Source: an uncultured Lachnospiraceae bacterium (GTDB taxonomy: Bacteria > Bacillota > Clostridia > Lachnospirales > Lachnospiraceae). Taken from it: a stretch of DNA of 43,301 nucleotides. Below, one piece after another: positions 25,291 to 34,671 of the stretch. The DNA is taken from positions 23,930-67,230 of the forward strand of contig CAJTJZ010000005.1 in the NCBI GenBank assembly GCA_910576895.1, given 5' to 3'. Position 1 is the stretch's first letter. Each line of letters starts with the position of its first letter. The notes beneath the pieces were generated by a model. That model searched no databases. It was not told the origin of the DNA and saw only the letters and a program-made list of their open reading frames with translations. Both the position numbers and the translations under genes were made by a program.

Positions 25291-27327
25291 ATGAAAAATA
25301 CAGAAAAATCTTTTTTAAGGCAATTATTTTCGATAGAATCCATAAATCCTGTACGCTCCCTAAGATCAAGGTTACATTTCCTTGCAATCTTTGGTATTAT
25401 TATTGCCTTACTTTTTGCCTATGCAACAATTCTTCCGGGAATGAAAAGTTCCCTTCTTGATATTGTGGAAGATAATTCTGTTAATTTGGCAAAATCCTAT
25501 GTAAAAATTATTGATGCCCATATTGAATCTGTCAATGAAACGGTGCTTTCTTTAAAAGATAACTCCGATATTTATGCTTGCCTTGTTATGGGCGGAGAAA
25601 GTGCTTTAGTAACTGCTGACTTAAAGAAATTCTTAAAAGAAAACTCTTCTTTTTTAGCAGTAGCAATCTATGATAAGGAAGGTCATTTTATTACAGCTAC
25701 AGAAGATGGCTATGACAATAGTGATTCTCCTTATTATGTCAATGCTGTATTAGCTACAGAACAACCTGCACAAAGTGATTATATGACTTATGGCGATACA
25801 CCAAGTGCTGTTCTTGCGATTCCTTTGGAAAAAAGCGGTTCTATTTTCGGTGTTGTTGCTATCACTGTTCCATTAACTAGTCTAACAAGTGAACTAAATG
25901 AAATTACCCTTGCAGAATCCAGTTTTGCTTACTTACTTTCTCCAAATGGATACTTCTTATACCATCCAGAAACTGATTATTATGGAAAAATTATTGGAAA
26001 TGAAGGAATCCGAAACTTTTTAGAACAAGGCAATATTCTTTCTGCTGTTTTAAAATTTAACTATGAAGGAAAAAAAGTTGCAGGGATTGCAACATCACAA
26101 AAAAATAACTGGATGCTCGTAATTCAATCAGATGAAGCAGATTTAACTTCTTCTATTGAAAACGTTACTAGCAAGTCCGTTATTTCCTTATCAATTGTTT
26201 CCATTATATTGCTTACAATAGTTTATATCCTTGTTTTTGTTTTCCTTCGTCCTTTATCTTTCTTAATTGTGGAAATTAACCGGATAAAAAACCTTGATTT
26301 TTCTCCAAGTACCACATTAACAAAACTTTGTAAGGCACGTACAGAAATTGGTGTCATTTCAAGAGCAATTGAAAATATGCATCAAAGCATTAAGGATGTT
26401 GTAAATGATATTAGTGATGTCACACAACATATTACAAATGGCAGCACTATGCTTAATGAAGTTTCCACTTCTTTAAATGATTGTGCTTCTGATAATTCTG
26501 CTGTATCAGAAGAATTATCGGCTGGAATGGAACAAACCTCTGATATGGCAAATAATATTCAATATGAAGTATCTCTCATTCAGGAAAAAACAGATTCTAT
26601 TGCAAAAAGATCAGAAGGTACAATTAAGCTTTCTAAAGATATTATGGGAAGAGCAAATGATGCAAGAACATTTACTTCTCATGCTTCTGATACCACAATA
26701 GAACTTTATAAAGAAGTTAGCAGCGAAGCAAAAGTGGCATTAGAACAATCAAAGGCAGTAGAAAAAATTACTGCTTTGACAGATACTATTATGAACATTT
26801 CTGATCAAACAAGTTTATTAGCATTAAATGCTTCTATTGAAGCTGCAAGATCTGGAGAATATGGTAAGGGCTTTGCTGTTGTTGCAAAGGAAATTAGCAA
26901 TTTAGCAGAACAGTCTTCTGCTACTGTCAATAGTATTATTGTGATTGTACAGGAGGTAACGGCTGCTGTAAATAATATTGATCATTGTCTTACAAAGACA
27001 TTGCAATTTATGGAATCCTCCGTTATGCATGATTACCAGAACTTTATGAAAGTAAGTAATGAATATAATATGGATGCTCAATCCTTTAAAGAAACTTTAG
27101 ATGCTATTTGTGAAAATTTAGATGAGCTTGGAAAAGCTACCAATGGAATCGCTGATTCTATTAATGGTATTAATGCTACAATTTCCGATTCCTCTGAAGG
27201 TATCACAGGCGTAGCAGAACGAGCAACAGAAGTTGTTACACTTTCTCAAAAGACATATGATCAAGTTAATACGAATTCTGAAATGATTGAAAAATTGCAA
27301 CTTATTATGGAACGCTTTACATTATAA
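25291..27327 (+). CDS. Methyl-accepting chemotaxis protein with periplasmic-type Cache sensor
   Basis: The 678-residue receptor has TM1 (about 29-49), an extracellular region of about 245 residues whose VAIYDKEGHFITA and FAYLLSPNGYFLYHP segments fit a dCache_1 fold, TM2 (about 297-320), a HAMP-like linker, and a cytoplasmic coiled-coil signalling domain whose hairpin tip reads ISDQTSLLALNASIEAARSGE (two parts, about 503-523), the CheA/CheW contact. No C-terminal methyltransferase-docking pentapeptide is seen. The start is ATG 25291 behind GGAGGGCTAT; an in-frame TTG at 25258 inside the lipoprotein gene lacks a ribosome site. It implies a motile cell. Confidence 0.93.
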   Translation: MKNTEKSFLRQLFSIESINPVRSLRSRLHFLAIFGIIIALLFAYATILPGMKSSLLDIVEDNSVNLAKSYVKIIDAHIESVNETVLSLKDNSDIYACLVMGGESALVTADLKKFLKENSSFLAVAIYDKEGHFITATEDGYDNSDSPYYVNAVLATEQPAQSDYMTYGDTPSAVLAIPLEKSGSIFGVVAITVPLTSLTSELNEITLAESSFAYLLSPNGYFLYHPETDYYGKIIGNEGIRNFLEQGNILSAVLKFNYEGKKVAGIATSQKNNWMLVIQSDEADLTSSIENVTSKSVISLSIVSIILLTIVYILVFVFLRPLSFLIVEINRIKNLDFSPSTTLTKLCKARTEIGVISRAIENMHQSIKDVVNDISDVTQHITNGSTMLNEVSTSLNDCASDNSAVSEELSAGMEQTSDMANNIQYEVSLIQEKTDSIAKRSEGTIKLSKDIMGRANDARTFTSHASDTTIELYKEVSSEAKVALEQSKAVEKITALTDTIMNISDQTSLLALNASIEAARSGEYGKGFAVVAKEISNLAEQSSATVNSIIVIVQEVTAAVNNIDHCLTKTLQFMESSVMHDYQNFMKVSNEYNMDAQSFKETLDAICENLDELGKATNGIADSINGINATISDSSEGITGVAERATEVVTLSQKTYDQVNTNSEMIEKLQLIMERFTL

Positions 27328-27332
27328 GATTT

Positions 27333-27407
27333 ACAAGAGGCTAACACTAAGGAATGGTAGGAAGATCCTTACAAATTCCTTAGTGTAATAGCTTCTTGTA
27401 TATTTTT
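27333..27407. terminator. Bidirectional terminator between chemoreceptor and aminopeptidase genes
   Basis: A long imperfect hairpin, ACAAGAGGCTA...ACACTAAGGAAT with ATTCCTTAGTGT...TAGCTTCTTGT (27333-27399), ends in ATATTTTTT. It separates two convergent genes. Confidence 0.8.
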
Positions 27408-29254
27408 TACTTTATTTCCCTTACAGCTTCTTTTAACCATAATGCTTCTTCTTTTGTAAGATAGGGTGAAATCTCCTGATATACCCGTTTATGATACTGA
27501 TTTAACCATTCTTTTTCTTTTTTACTTAGCATTTCCGGTAAAATGGCTTCTTGTTCAAATGGCACTAAAGTAAGTGTTTCAAATTCCATAAATGGCTCTT
27601 TTTCTAGTTCCATCTTTTCTTTTTCTTCTATTTTTTTGCACAATATCATATTTTCCAAACGGATTCCATATTCTCCTTCCAAATATACACCCGGTTCATT
27701 GGAAGTAATCATCCCCTCTTCTAAAGGAATACTACTATTTCTAGCATTTATTTCTCTACGAATATGATTTGGCCCTTCATGAACATTTAAAAGATATCCA
27801 ACACCATGTCCTGTTCCATGCTTATAATCAAGAAAACGATCCCACAATGGCCCTCTAGCAAGAATATCAAGGTGAACACCACAAACACCATAAGGAAACT
27901 TTGCTAAACTAAGTCTTATATTTCCACATAATACTGCTGTATAATGCTCTTTTTGTTTTTCTGTCAGTTTTCCTAAAACAATGGTTCTTGTAATATCTGT
28001 AGTACCTTCTAAATAATGAGCACCTGTATCCATTAAAAGAAAATTTTCTCCATATAATATTGCATTACTTTCCTCTGTTGCAGAATAATGAACAATCGCT
28101 CCATGTTCTGCATATCCTGAAATCGGTTCAAAACTTGGCATAAGATAGGTTTTCTGCTGTTTGCGAAATTCCTCTAATTTTTTTGCTACGGAAATTTCTG
28201 TTAGTGTTTCTATTGATATTTTGGTTTTTTGTTCAAAATTGTGTTGTTTTAACCAATATAAAAATTTACAATAGGCAATTCCATCATATAAATGTGCTTT
28301 TCTTTCATTTTCTATTTCTGTTCTATTTTTTATGGCTTTCATTTTCACCGTTGGCAATTTTTTTCTTATTAAAAGACAATGTTCTGGAATTTTTTGTACT
28401 AATGCTGCATTCGTACAAGTTTGATCAAACCAGATTGCTTGTTTTTCCTCTATTTTTGTAATATCTTCATAAATTTGCTGATAAGGAACTAAAAAAATCT
28501 GCTCCTTTTCTAATTTTTCTTTTAATCCCATAGAAAATACTTCTTCTACACTATAAAGTCTTACTTTTTCTTTTTCTATTAAAGCATAAGATAAAAATAC
28601 AGGAACATAGGGAATATCATTTCCACGCAGATTAAAAAGCCATGCAATATCATCTAAAGAGGAAATTAACATGATATCTGCTTTTTGTTTTTCCATCATC
28701 TTTCTAACATCAGAAAGCTTTTCTTTTCTTGGTTTTCCACTATAGATATCAGAAAGTTCCCAGACAGGCTCTTTAGAAAGCTGTGGTCTTTTCCCTAACT
28801 GTTCCCAAACAGTGCCTGCAATATCCTGTTCTAAGCAAATTTTAATATTCTTCTTTTCTAAAACTCCAACAAATCCTTTCCATTGACCGCTGCTGATTAC
28901 TCTGCCATCTACTGCAAGAGTTTGTCCTTCCTTTAATGTCCTCTCTAAAAAATCACGTATAGATGGCACATTTGCTTCTTTCATTTTATATAATGTAATA
29001 CCTGTATCTTTTAGCTGTTCCTCTGCTTGCAGGAAATATCTTCCATCTGTCCAAAGCCCTGCTTCTTCTTGTAAAACAAGTAATGTTCCTGCCGAGCCAG
29101 TAAAACCCGAAAAAAATTCCCTACAGCGAAAATAACCCCCTGCATATTCTGAACTATGAAAATCTGAAGTTGGAATATAAAGTGCGTCCACCCCCTTTTC
29201 TTTCATACATTTGCGAAGTTTCGTAAGTCGCTCTCTAATTATATTTCCTTTCAT
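27407..29254 (-). CDS. M24B aminopeptidase P family protein (Xaa-Pro aminopeptidase)
   Basis: The 615-residue protein has the three-domain layout of the large (eukaryote-like) aminopeptidase P group: two creatinase-N-like domains (1-150: IPTSDFHSSEYAGGYFRCREFFSGFTGSAGTLLV; about 165-310) and a pita-bread catalytic domain. The dinuclear metal ligands are visible: two Asp in LLMDTGAHYLEGTTDITR, His in HGTGHGVGYLLNVHEGP, Glu in NEPGVYLEGEYGIRLEN and in FETLTLVPFE. It removes N-terminal residues before proline. No signal peptide, so cytoplasmic. It stands alone or leads nothing obvious. Confidence 0.93.
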   Translation of the reverse strand: MKGNIIRERLTKLRKCMKEKGVDALYIPTSDFHSSEYAGGYFRCREFFSGFTGSAGTLLVLQEEAGLWTDGRYFLQAEEQLKDTGITLYKMKEANVPSIRDFLERTLKEGQTLAVDGRVISSGQWKGFVGVLEKKNIKICLEQDIAGTVWEQLGKRPQLSKEPVWELSDIYSGKPRKEKLSDVRKMMEKQKADIMLISSLDDIAWLFNLRGNDIPYVPVFLSYALIEKEKVRLYSVEEVFSMGLKEKLEKEQIFLVPYQQIYEDITKIEEKQAIWFDQTCTNAALVQKIPEHCLLIRKKLPTVKMKAIKNRTEIENERKAHLYDGIAYCKFLYWLKQHNFEQKTKISIETLTEISVAKKLEEFRKQQKTYLMPSFEPISGYAEHGAIVHYSATEESNAILYGENFLLMDTGAHYLEGTTDITRTIVLGKLTEKQKEHYTAVLCGNIRLSLAKFPYGVCGVHLDILARGPLWDRFLDYKHGTGHGVGYLLNVHEGPNHIRREINARNSSIPLEEGMITSNEPGVYLEGEYGIRLENMILCKKIEEKEKMELEKEPFMEFETLTLVPFEQEAILPEMLSKKEKEWLNQYHKRVYQEISPYLTKEEALWLKEAVREIK

Positions 29255-29305
29255 GTTTTTATCCTTTCTTTTCTTAAATCTTAATTCTTTCTTTTTATTG
29301 TTTCC

Positions 29306-30220
29306 TTAATCCATATAATCATCAATACAAACAGTTTCTCCTAAAACCTCCCGTTTTACATAAACAGATTGATCTCTTCTTGTTTCTAAATACCATTTGA
29401 CTACCGTAATACATCTTCTTTCTATTTCTATACCAGTAATGCCAGAAGGATGAATACAACTTCCTGTATTAAAATAAGGCGATTGTTTTGAACCTGTCAT
29501 TGGCCGATGTGTATGTCCGGTAATTAAAATTACTCCCATCTTTTTTGCCCATGCTGATAAAAGCTTTTCCGTTGCTTCCTTTTTTGTATTATTCTTTGCA
29601 GCACTTGTTGGATCTGGAACACCAATCAGTTCTAAATTTTTCCATAAATAACGCACTAAGAAACGATTTACTTTCCAAAAAGTGCTATTCATAATACTTG
29701 CCTGATGCCCATGTGTTAAATAAATATCCTTTCTTCCTAAAGAGTCTTTTAAAATAATACTAGGATAAAAACAAATCCCCGGACATAAAGGATAATTACA
29801 TAGAAATTTATCACAATAATAAGCATCAAAATATTTTTTAGAAAAAGATTCCTCTTTTTTTACCATATCATGATTTCCATAAATAGCATAAAAACGGTTC
29901 TTTTGATAAAGTTCTGCAAGCATTTCTAAACTATGCTTATGCACCTCCTTAATTTGCTTCATAGAACGATTTTCCCATAATTCATCTCCATCTCCAAGTT
30001 CCAAATAAGTAAATCTATTTTGATTATAATACCTAAGAGCCGCAAGGTAAAGAAATTCATTTTTTAAAAAATTGTCATTTGCCCTTCCATTTCCACGATG
30101 ACAATCACTAAAAAGAATATATTTTGAATACCAATTGAGGGGCAAAATCATTGCCCCCTCAAATGATTTTGACAGACGTTTATCACAACTCACGTTTTCT
30201 ACCGCCTCTTTTATAGCCAT
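29306..30220 (-). CDS. Calcineurin-like metallophosphoesterase
   Basis: The metal-binding signature is complete: SDCHRG (D-x-H), GDGDELWEN, YGNHD, LTHGHQ and TGHTHRPM. This marks a binuclear metallophosphatase of unknown substrate. The start is unsure. The frame runs upstream into the DUF4474 gene. I choose ATG 30218-30220 because family members usually carry about 20 residues (here RLSKSFEGAMILP) before SKYILFSDCH. ATG 30152-30154 has a good GAGGGGGCA ribosome site just after the upstream stop but would drop that block, and ATG 30277 is also possible. With 30220 it overlaps the upstream gene by 38 bases, suggesting coupling. A GGGGCA/TGCCCC hairpin covers the internal ATG. Confidence 0.82.
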   Translation of the reverse strand: MAIKEAVENVSCDKRLSKSFEGAMILPLNWYSKYILFSDCHRGNGRANDNFLKNEFLYLAALRYYNQNRFTYLELGDGDELWENRSMKQIKEVHKHSLEMLAELYQKNRFYAIYGNHDMVKKEESFSKKYFDAYYCDKFLCNYPLCPGICFYPSIILKDSLGRKDIYLTHGHQASIMNSTFWKVNRFLVRYLWKNLELIGVPDPTSAAKNNTKKEATEKLLSAWAKKMGVILITGHTHRPMTGSKQSPYFNTGSCIHPSGITGIEIERRCITVVKWYLETRRDQSVYVKREVLGETVCIDDYMD

Positions 30221-31130
30221 ATTTCTTATATATTTTTCTCTTACAAAATTTCTGTGAACGGCTCTTTCTACATACAAACATATGACGAAAGCAAGGTGGA
30301 AGGAAGAAATATAAATAAATAAGACGATCTACGGTACTGCAAAAAGGCTTTGTAATAAATAAAAATAGTTTTTGACAAATTCTATTTTTCCATTGTGTAA
30401 ATGCTGCACGCAATCGCCGAAAAAGTCTTGGCTGTCTTGTATGCGGAATGGAAAATAAAAAGGAAACAGTACAATTACAAACTTTAATATTACATATACT
30501 GTAGCCAATACGAAGCAAACTTTCTACAAAACAAGAAAGCATAGCAGAATTACAAAAAGAAATGGATACTTTCATAGTAAGACTTTCTGGTTCACAAAAA
30601 GTTCCTACACGAAATCCTGTCAGCCACCAATGCTCTTGCATTGTATCAAATAATTTCTGCCCATTTTGATAGACTGTTATCCCCATAGTTAATAATTCTT
30701 CATCGGAAACACTTTGAAATACTGCTGTTTCTAATTGCTCTTGGGAAAGAATGCCTTCTGCATAGTAAATACCTACCTCTGCACCAAGATTAATTCCATA
30801 TTGTCCTTTCCATAATTCTATGCGATACGTTCTTCCCTCATAATAAAAGAAGATTGGTTCACAATCAAACGTCATTCCAAAAACAAGTGCTGTACTATCA
30901 AAAAGAGAACAATACCCAAACTGCCTCTGCCATGCATCCTGCATTGTAGTAACAATATCCTGTCGCAATTCATAGCAAAAACCAAAAGGTGTTAATATTT
31001 CATTTAATAAACACACTTTTTTGCATAATTCCATTTTCTTTACCTTGCAAATGATATGTCTTCTGCGGAAAAATTGCAAGAAAAAAAATAGAATACAAAG
31101 AGCAAGAAAAATTCCAAATAGAAAATACAT
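30183..31130 (-). CDS. DUF4474 domain protein with N-terminal membrane anchor
   Basis: The 315-residue protein opens with a membrane segment (LFGIFLALCILFFFLQFF, 3-21) and a basic stretch. Residues about 45-200 resemble the DUF4474 domain common in Lachnospiraceae: NEILTPFGFCYELRQDIVTTMQDAWQRQFGY, FDCEPIFFYYEGRTYRIELWKGQYGINLGAEVGIYY. The C-terminal third is cysteine- and arginine-rich with another hydrophobic patch (LIYLYFFLPP). Function unknown. AAGGAG precedes the ATG. Cotranscribed with the metallophosphoesterase. Confidence 0.78.
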   Translation of the reverse strand: MYFLFGIFLALCILFFFLQFFRRRHIICKVKKMELCKKVCLLNEILTPFGFCYELRQDIVTTMQDAWQRQFGYCSLFDSTALVFGMTFDCEPIFFYYEGRTYRIELWKGQYGINLGAEVGIYYAEGILSQEQLETAVFQSVSDEELLTMGITVYQNGQKLFDTMQEHWWLTGFRVGTFCEPESLTMKVSISFCNSAMLSCFVESLLRIGYSICNIKVCNCTVSFLFSIPHTRQPRLFRRLRAAFTQWKNRICQKLFLFITKPFCSTVDRLIYLYFFLPPCFRHMFVCRKSRSQKFCKRKIYKKYGYKRGGRKREL

Positions 31131-31270
31131 AGTAAAAACTCCTTTTTATATTTACTCTATTCTATGTTTGGAATGCTTCCTTGCAACCTTATTTAAGATA
31201 TTATTTTAAAATGAAAATCAAATTATATTGTTTTTAAATAAGATATTGTATTGATATAGATAAAAAAAGA

Positions 31271-31939
31271 TTATCCTATTTCTATCATTGTTTCTTTTTT
31301 ATCATTAGTTTCTATTTTTGTCAAGATTCCAGATTCCATTTTATATACATCATCACATAAAATAGAAATATCTTCCTGACTATGACTGGCGATAACAATC
31401 GTTTTCCCTTGTTCTTTCAATTTTAAAAATAAACTCCGAATATCTTCAATTCCTTGTCTATCTAATCCATTTAATGGTTCATCTAAAATTAAAATATCTT
31501 GCTCCTCCATAAATGCTTGTGCAATTCCAAGTCTTTGACGCATTCCAAGAGAATATTTTCCTACATGTTTTCTATTATTTGGATTTAAACCAACAAGTTC
31601 CATAGCTTTAGCAATTTCTTTCTTTCCTACTTTGTGACGAATAGATGCTAAATCCACCAAATTTTTCATACCAGAATAATAAGGTAAAAATTCTGGAGTT
31701 TCAATAATAAATCCAACATTTTCAGGAAAATCCATGTCTTTTCCAATTTGTTTTCCATTTATCGTAACCGTCCCTTCTGTTGGATACATCAATCCACAAA
31801 GAATACGTAACAGAACTGTTTTTCCACTTCCATTTCTTCCAATAATTCCTGTGATCTTCTTTTCTTCAAAAATTGCATTGATATGATCAAGTACAAGTTC
31901 CTTTTGAAATTCTTTACAAATATTATTAATTTCTATCAT
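31271..31939 (-). CDS. ABC transporter ATP-binding protein
   Basis: A 222-residue ATPase of the short export/immunity type: Walker A IGRNGSGKTVLLR (about 34-46), Q-loop region, signature SLGMRQRLGIAQAF, Walker B ILILDEPLNGLD and switch His in IVIASHSQED. It begins three bases after the second permease gene and is the last gene of the five-gene minus-strand set. With two separate permeases of the ABC-2 type it should form one exporter, as in lantibiotic immunity (LanFEG-like) or bacitracin-type systems. The substrate is unknown. Confidence 0.93.
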   Translation of the reverse strand: MIEINNICKEFQKELVLDHINAIFEEKKITGIIGRNGSGKTVLLRILCGLMYPTEGTVTINGKQIGKDMDFPENVGFIIETPEFLPYYSGMKNLVDLASIRHKVGKKEIAKAMELVGLNPNNRKHVGKYSLGMRQRLGIAQAFMEEQDILILDEPLNGLDRQGIEDIRSLFLKLKEQGKTIVIASHSQEDISILCDDVYKMESGILTKIETNDKKETMIEIG

Positions 31940-31942
31940 ATT

Positions 31943-32752
31943 TTATAAATCCTTTCTATTAACAAAAAAAACCAGAAATACACCAAGTCCTAATGCAATA
32001 AAACCAAAATAAATAGCAACACTTTTCCAGTCATTTCCCATACATAAACCTGAAAGACGATTTGATGGTGAAAGACGATTATACCAAGAAAGAACAATAG
32101 GAAGTTTCTCTTCCATTCCAAATGTTGTTACCATATTTGGAATTAAATCCACAATCCCACGATCAACAAAAAGCAGCATTCCAAGAATAGCAATTCCCTG
32201 AAGTTGAACTTGAAATAATTTACATAACATTAATAAATTTCCTATCATTAAGAAAAATAAACAAAATACAAAAAATGCCTGTATACTTCGTATTGTTACC
32301 ATAGGATGATTCCAATCTATTGTTTGGACATTTGAAATAATTCCTATCAACCATAAAAAAATGCCTGTAATCATTCCAGAGAAAAAAATTCCAAGCATTT
32401 CTCCAAGTATCCAAACTTTTCTTCCACAACGTACCAAAGAAAATTGCATCTCTTGTGATATATTTGGATGATCATTTAAAAGAACAAGTGCGAATGCCAT
32501 AATACCACAATATAAAAGCGGATTATTATTATTTAGAAGTTGTATAAAAACATCTCCCGGTCCAGCATAGATTTCATTAAACATCATCTTATTATATTTT
32601 GAATGGAAAACAATAAAAAATAATAAAATAATTGCAGGAGTGCAAATCCTAGTATCACTATTCATAAAACAACTTTCTATTACTGTATGTTTTGCTGTCA
32701 TAATAATTCCTAATAGATTATTTGTCTGTTTTTTTAAATAAATTTGCTTCAT
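31943..32752 (-). CDS. ABC-2 type permease subunit B
   Basis: The 269-residue integral membrane protein shows about six membrane segments (ICTPAIILLFFIVFH, YCGIMAFALVLL, ILGEMLGIFFSGMITGIFLWLIGII, SIQAFFVFCLFFLMIGNLLML, IAILGMLLFV, VAIYFGFIALGLGVFLVFFV). There is no enzymatic motif. Position between another permease and the ATPase, with three-base gaps, marks it as an exporter membrane subunit. Confidence 0.8.
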   Translation of the reverse strand: MKQIYLKKQTNNLLGIIMTAKHTVIESCFMNSDTRICTPAIILLFFIVFHSKYNKMMFNEIYAGPGDVFIQLLNNNNPLLYCGIMAFALVLLNDHPNISQEMQFSLVRCGRKVWILGEMLGIFFSGMITGIFLWLIGIISNVQTIDWNHPMVTIRSIQAFFVFCLFFLMIGNLLMLCKLFQVQLQGIAILGMLLFVDRGIVDLIPNMVTTFGMEEKLPIVLSWYNRLSPSNRLSGLCMGNDWKSVAIYFGFIALGLGVFLVFFVNRKDL

Positions 32753-32755
32753 TCG

Positions 32756-33595
32756 TTAAATAGATACTCCTTTTTTTCTAATATGTCTAACGCCTAGACT
32801 AAATATTATAAACCCAATTAGAATACAAATAAAACCATATGCAAAAGCATAAAAAATACCAATCCATCCCCTTTTAGATAAACTTCCAAACAATGTAATA
32901 TTACTGATATCTAAACAGTAAAGATACCATTTTTGGTATGGTTGTGGAATAAACCAAGTAATTATAGCTGTTATATGATCCAATAAACACCATAATACAA
33001 AAGGTACGATAAGTGCTATACAGCGACCTCTCCCCCAAACAGAAGCGGCAATTCCAAATACTGGCCAAATCATGCCATAAACACAACAAGCCAGATTTAC
33101 AATAAGAAATACTTGAAATCCTTTTCCAGCAGCAAGCATATTACCAAAAATTCCTTTTGTACCAGAATATATCCCTACCGAATCAGTAAAATGGATACTG
33201 CCCTCTGATATCAAAATAATAAAACCAGTATAAAGACATTGCGAAATAAAGACAAGAAAAAACCCAGAAAGAGCTGCAGTTCCTACCATAGAAATATTGT
33301 ATTGTAAGCTTCCCTGTCGTAAGAGTTTTTGCTGCATAATTCCATACTTTTTTTCATCATAAAAATGAAAACCTGCTGGTATAGATGCTAGGAGTGGTAA
33401 TGCTGTCATAAGATAACCAAAAAGAGTCCATGCTGTAAAAAACTGATCCATAAGAGAATAACTCATTTTTCCGTCTTCACGTGCTGGTTCATTCCAAATG
33501 CCAATATCTCCTATAAACATAGAAAAAAATGTAAGTATAACACAAAAGACAAAAGGTGCAGAAAAAACTATAGATTTCACATTTTTTCGCAACAT
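32756..33595 (-). CDS. ABC-2 type permease subunit A
   Basis: The 279-residue protein has about six hydrophobic segments (VFSAPFVFCVILTFFSMFIG, LFGYLMTALPLLASIPAGF, VGTAALSGFFLVFISQCLYTGFIIL, VFLIVNLACCVYGMIWPVFGIA, IALIVPFVLWCLLD, IFYAFAYGFICILIGFIIF). The YDEKKYGIMQQ-like cytoplasmic loop after TM2 is typical of ABC-2 permeases. It pairs with the next gene to form the exporter channel. Confidence 0.8.
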   Translation of the reverse strand: MLRKNVKSIVFSAPFVFCVILTFFSMFIGDIGIWNEPAREDGKMSYSLMDQFFTAWTLFGYLMTALPLLASIPAGFHFYDEKKYGIMQQKLLRQGSLQYNISMVGTAALSGFFLVFISQCLYTGFIILISEGSIHFTDSVGIYSGTKGIFGNMLAAGKGFQVFLIVNLACCVYGMIWPVFGIAASVWGRGRCIALIVPFVLWCLLDHITAIITWFIPQPYQKWYLYCLDISNITLFGSLSKRGWIGIFYAFAYGFICILIGFIIFSLGVRHIRKKGVSI

Positions 33596-33622
33596 TTATT
33601 TATCTTCCTTTCCTTAAAGTAT

Positions 33623-34573
33623 CTACCAGATATCTATCGTTCCTGTATTTAAATCAATCTGATGATAATGATTAAAAATGTCATCTTCTTTTTTATGAAT
33701 TGTTTTTACTTCAATCATAGGAGTTAAGGTATATTTTGTATTATCCACTTCTGTAATATCATAAACAATAGAAATATCTCCTATTTTGAATTCTGTCGAA
33801 TTTCCCAATTTTCTTAAAAAATTTAAAACCATAGTACTAATACGTTCTGTGTTTTGTGGTATCGCCTGTGCTGTACTAAAAGGTTCTTTTTTTACCACTT
33901 TTAACAAACGAATACAATCTACACTCTTTAATTCATTTCCATAAAATCCAATGATTACAAGACCTGCTGTTGTTGTAATGCCATCAACATGCTGACGGGT
34001 AGAAATAGGAAATCCTTCTGGATTTTGTACAAAATAAAGAGTTGGCATATGCGGATAATATTTATCATCATAAAGAAATAATTCAAAGTTAGTATCTATA
34101 TTCAAAGAAAATTCTTTTAATAAATTTTTTCCTTGTTTTATTATTTCATTTTTTGTAGGCATAGGTACATTTTCTGGCAGTTTTTCATAATCAACATTAA
34201 ATGTATCTATATAATTAATACAAGTTAATTCTTCGTTCCATTGTAGTGATTCCCGTTCAATATTTTCTCCCTGATTTTTTTCTTTTTCTACCATTATTCC
34301 ATGATATATGTTATAATTGAATGGCTTTGCATCTTTTTTTCTTATAAAATTTTCTTTCAAATAGTCACGAAACTCTGGTTGAGGAACAAGTTCTGCTTCT
34401 AATTGATAAAGATTGTAACTGGATAAATCAAAATCTTTACAAGAATCATTTACTTCTATATTGTCTGAACTTTTTGCTATAGAACACCCTGAAAAAAACA
34501 GAAAATAGAAGGTTATGATAAAAAAGAATAAAAGATAAACGATTATATTTTCATTTTTTTTTTGCTCTGCCAT
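33623..34573 (-). CDS. Putative lipoprotein of the ABC-exporter locus
   Basis: A 316-residue protein with an N-terminal hydrophobic stretch (IIVYLLFFFIITFYFLFF) ending in FFSGC, a likely lipobox with Cys30. The remaining chain is soluble and extracytoplasmic, and rich in Lys, Glu and Asn, with no family I recognise; segments such as LFLYDDKYYPHMPTLYFVQNPEGFPIS and TKYTLTPMIEVKT look beta-stranded. It lies between the small secreted protein gene and the permease genes. A role as partner, chaperone or self-protection factor for the exported protein is an inference from position only. GGGG seven bases upstream supports the start. Confidence 0.7.
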   Translation of the reverse strand: MAEQKKNENIIVYLLFFFIITFYFLFFSGCSIAKSSDNIEVNDSCKDFDLSSYNLYQLEAELVPQPEFRDYLKENFIRKKDAKPFNYNIYHGIMVEKEKNQGENIERESLQWNEELTCINYIDTFNVDYEKLPENVPMPTKNEIIKQGKNLLKEFSLNIDTNFELFLYDDKYYPHMPTLYFVQNPEGFPISTRQHVDGITTTAGLVIIGFYGNELKSVDCIRLLKVVKKEPFSTAQAIPQNTERISTMVLNFLRKLGNSTEFKIGDISIVYDITEVDNTKYTLTPMIEVKTIHKKEDDIFNHYHQIDLNTGTIDIW

Positions 34574-34587
34574 TTATCTACCCCATG

Positions 34588-34634
34588 TTACCTTATGCTC
34601 TATAGTATAAAAAACAATATAGAACATAAGGTAA
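34588..34634 (-). terminator. Strong intercistronic hairpin after the small secreted protein gene
   Basis: TTACCTTATGCTCTATA (34588-34604) pairs with 34618-34634 over 17 positions with one mismatch. On the minus strand it lies 37 bases past the stop of the secreted-protein gene and before the lipoprotein gene, with no T run after it. It looks like a leaky terminator or an mRNA 3' stabiliser that would raise the first gene's expression over the rest. Confidence 0.5.
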
Positions 34635-34671
34635 TTTTAAAATATTGTATAGGTGTATTTTAAAATAATTT

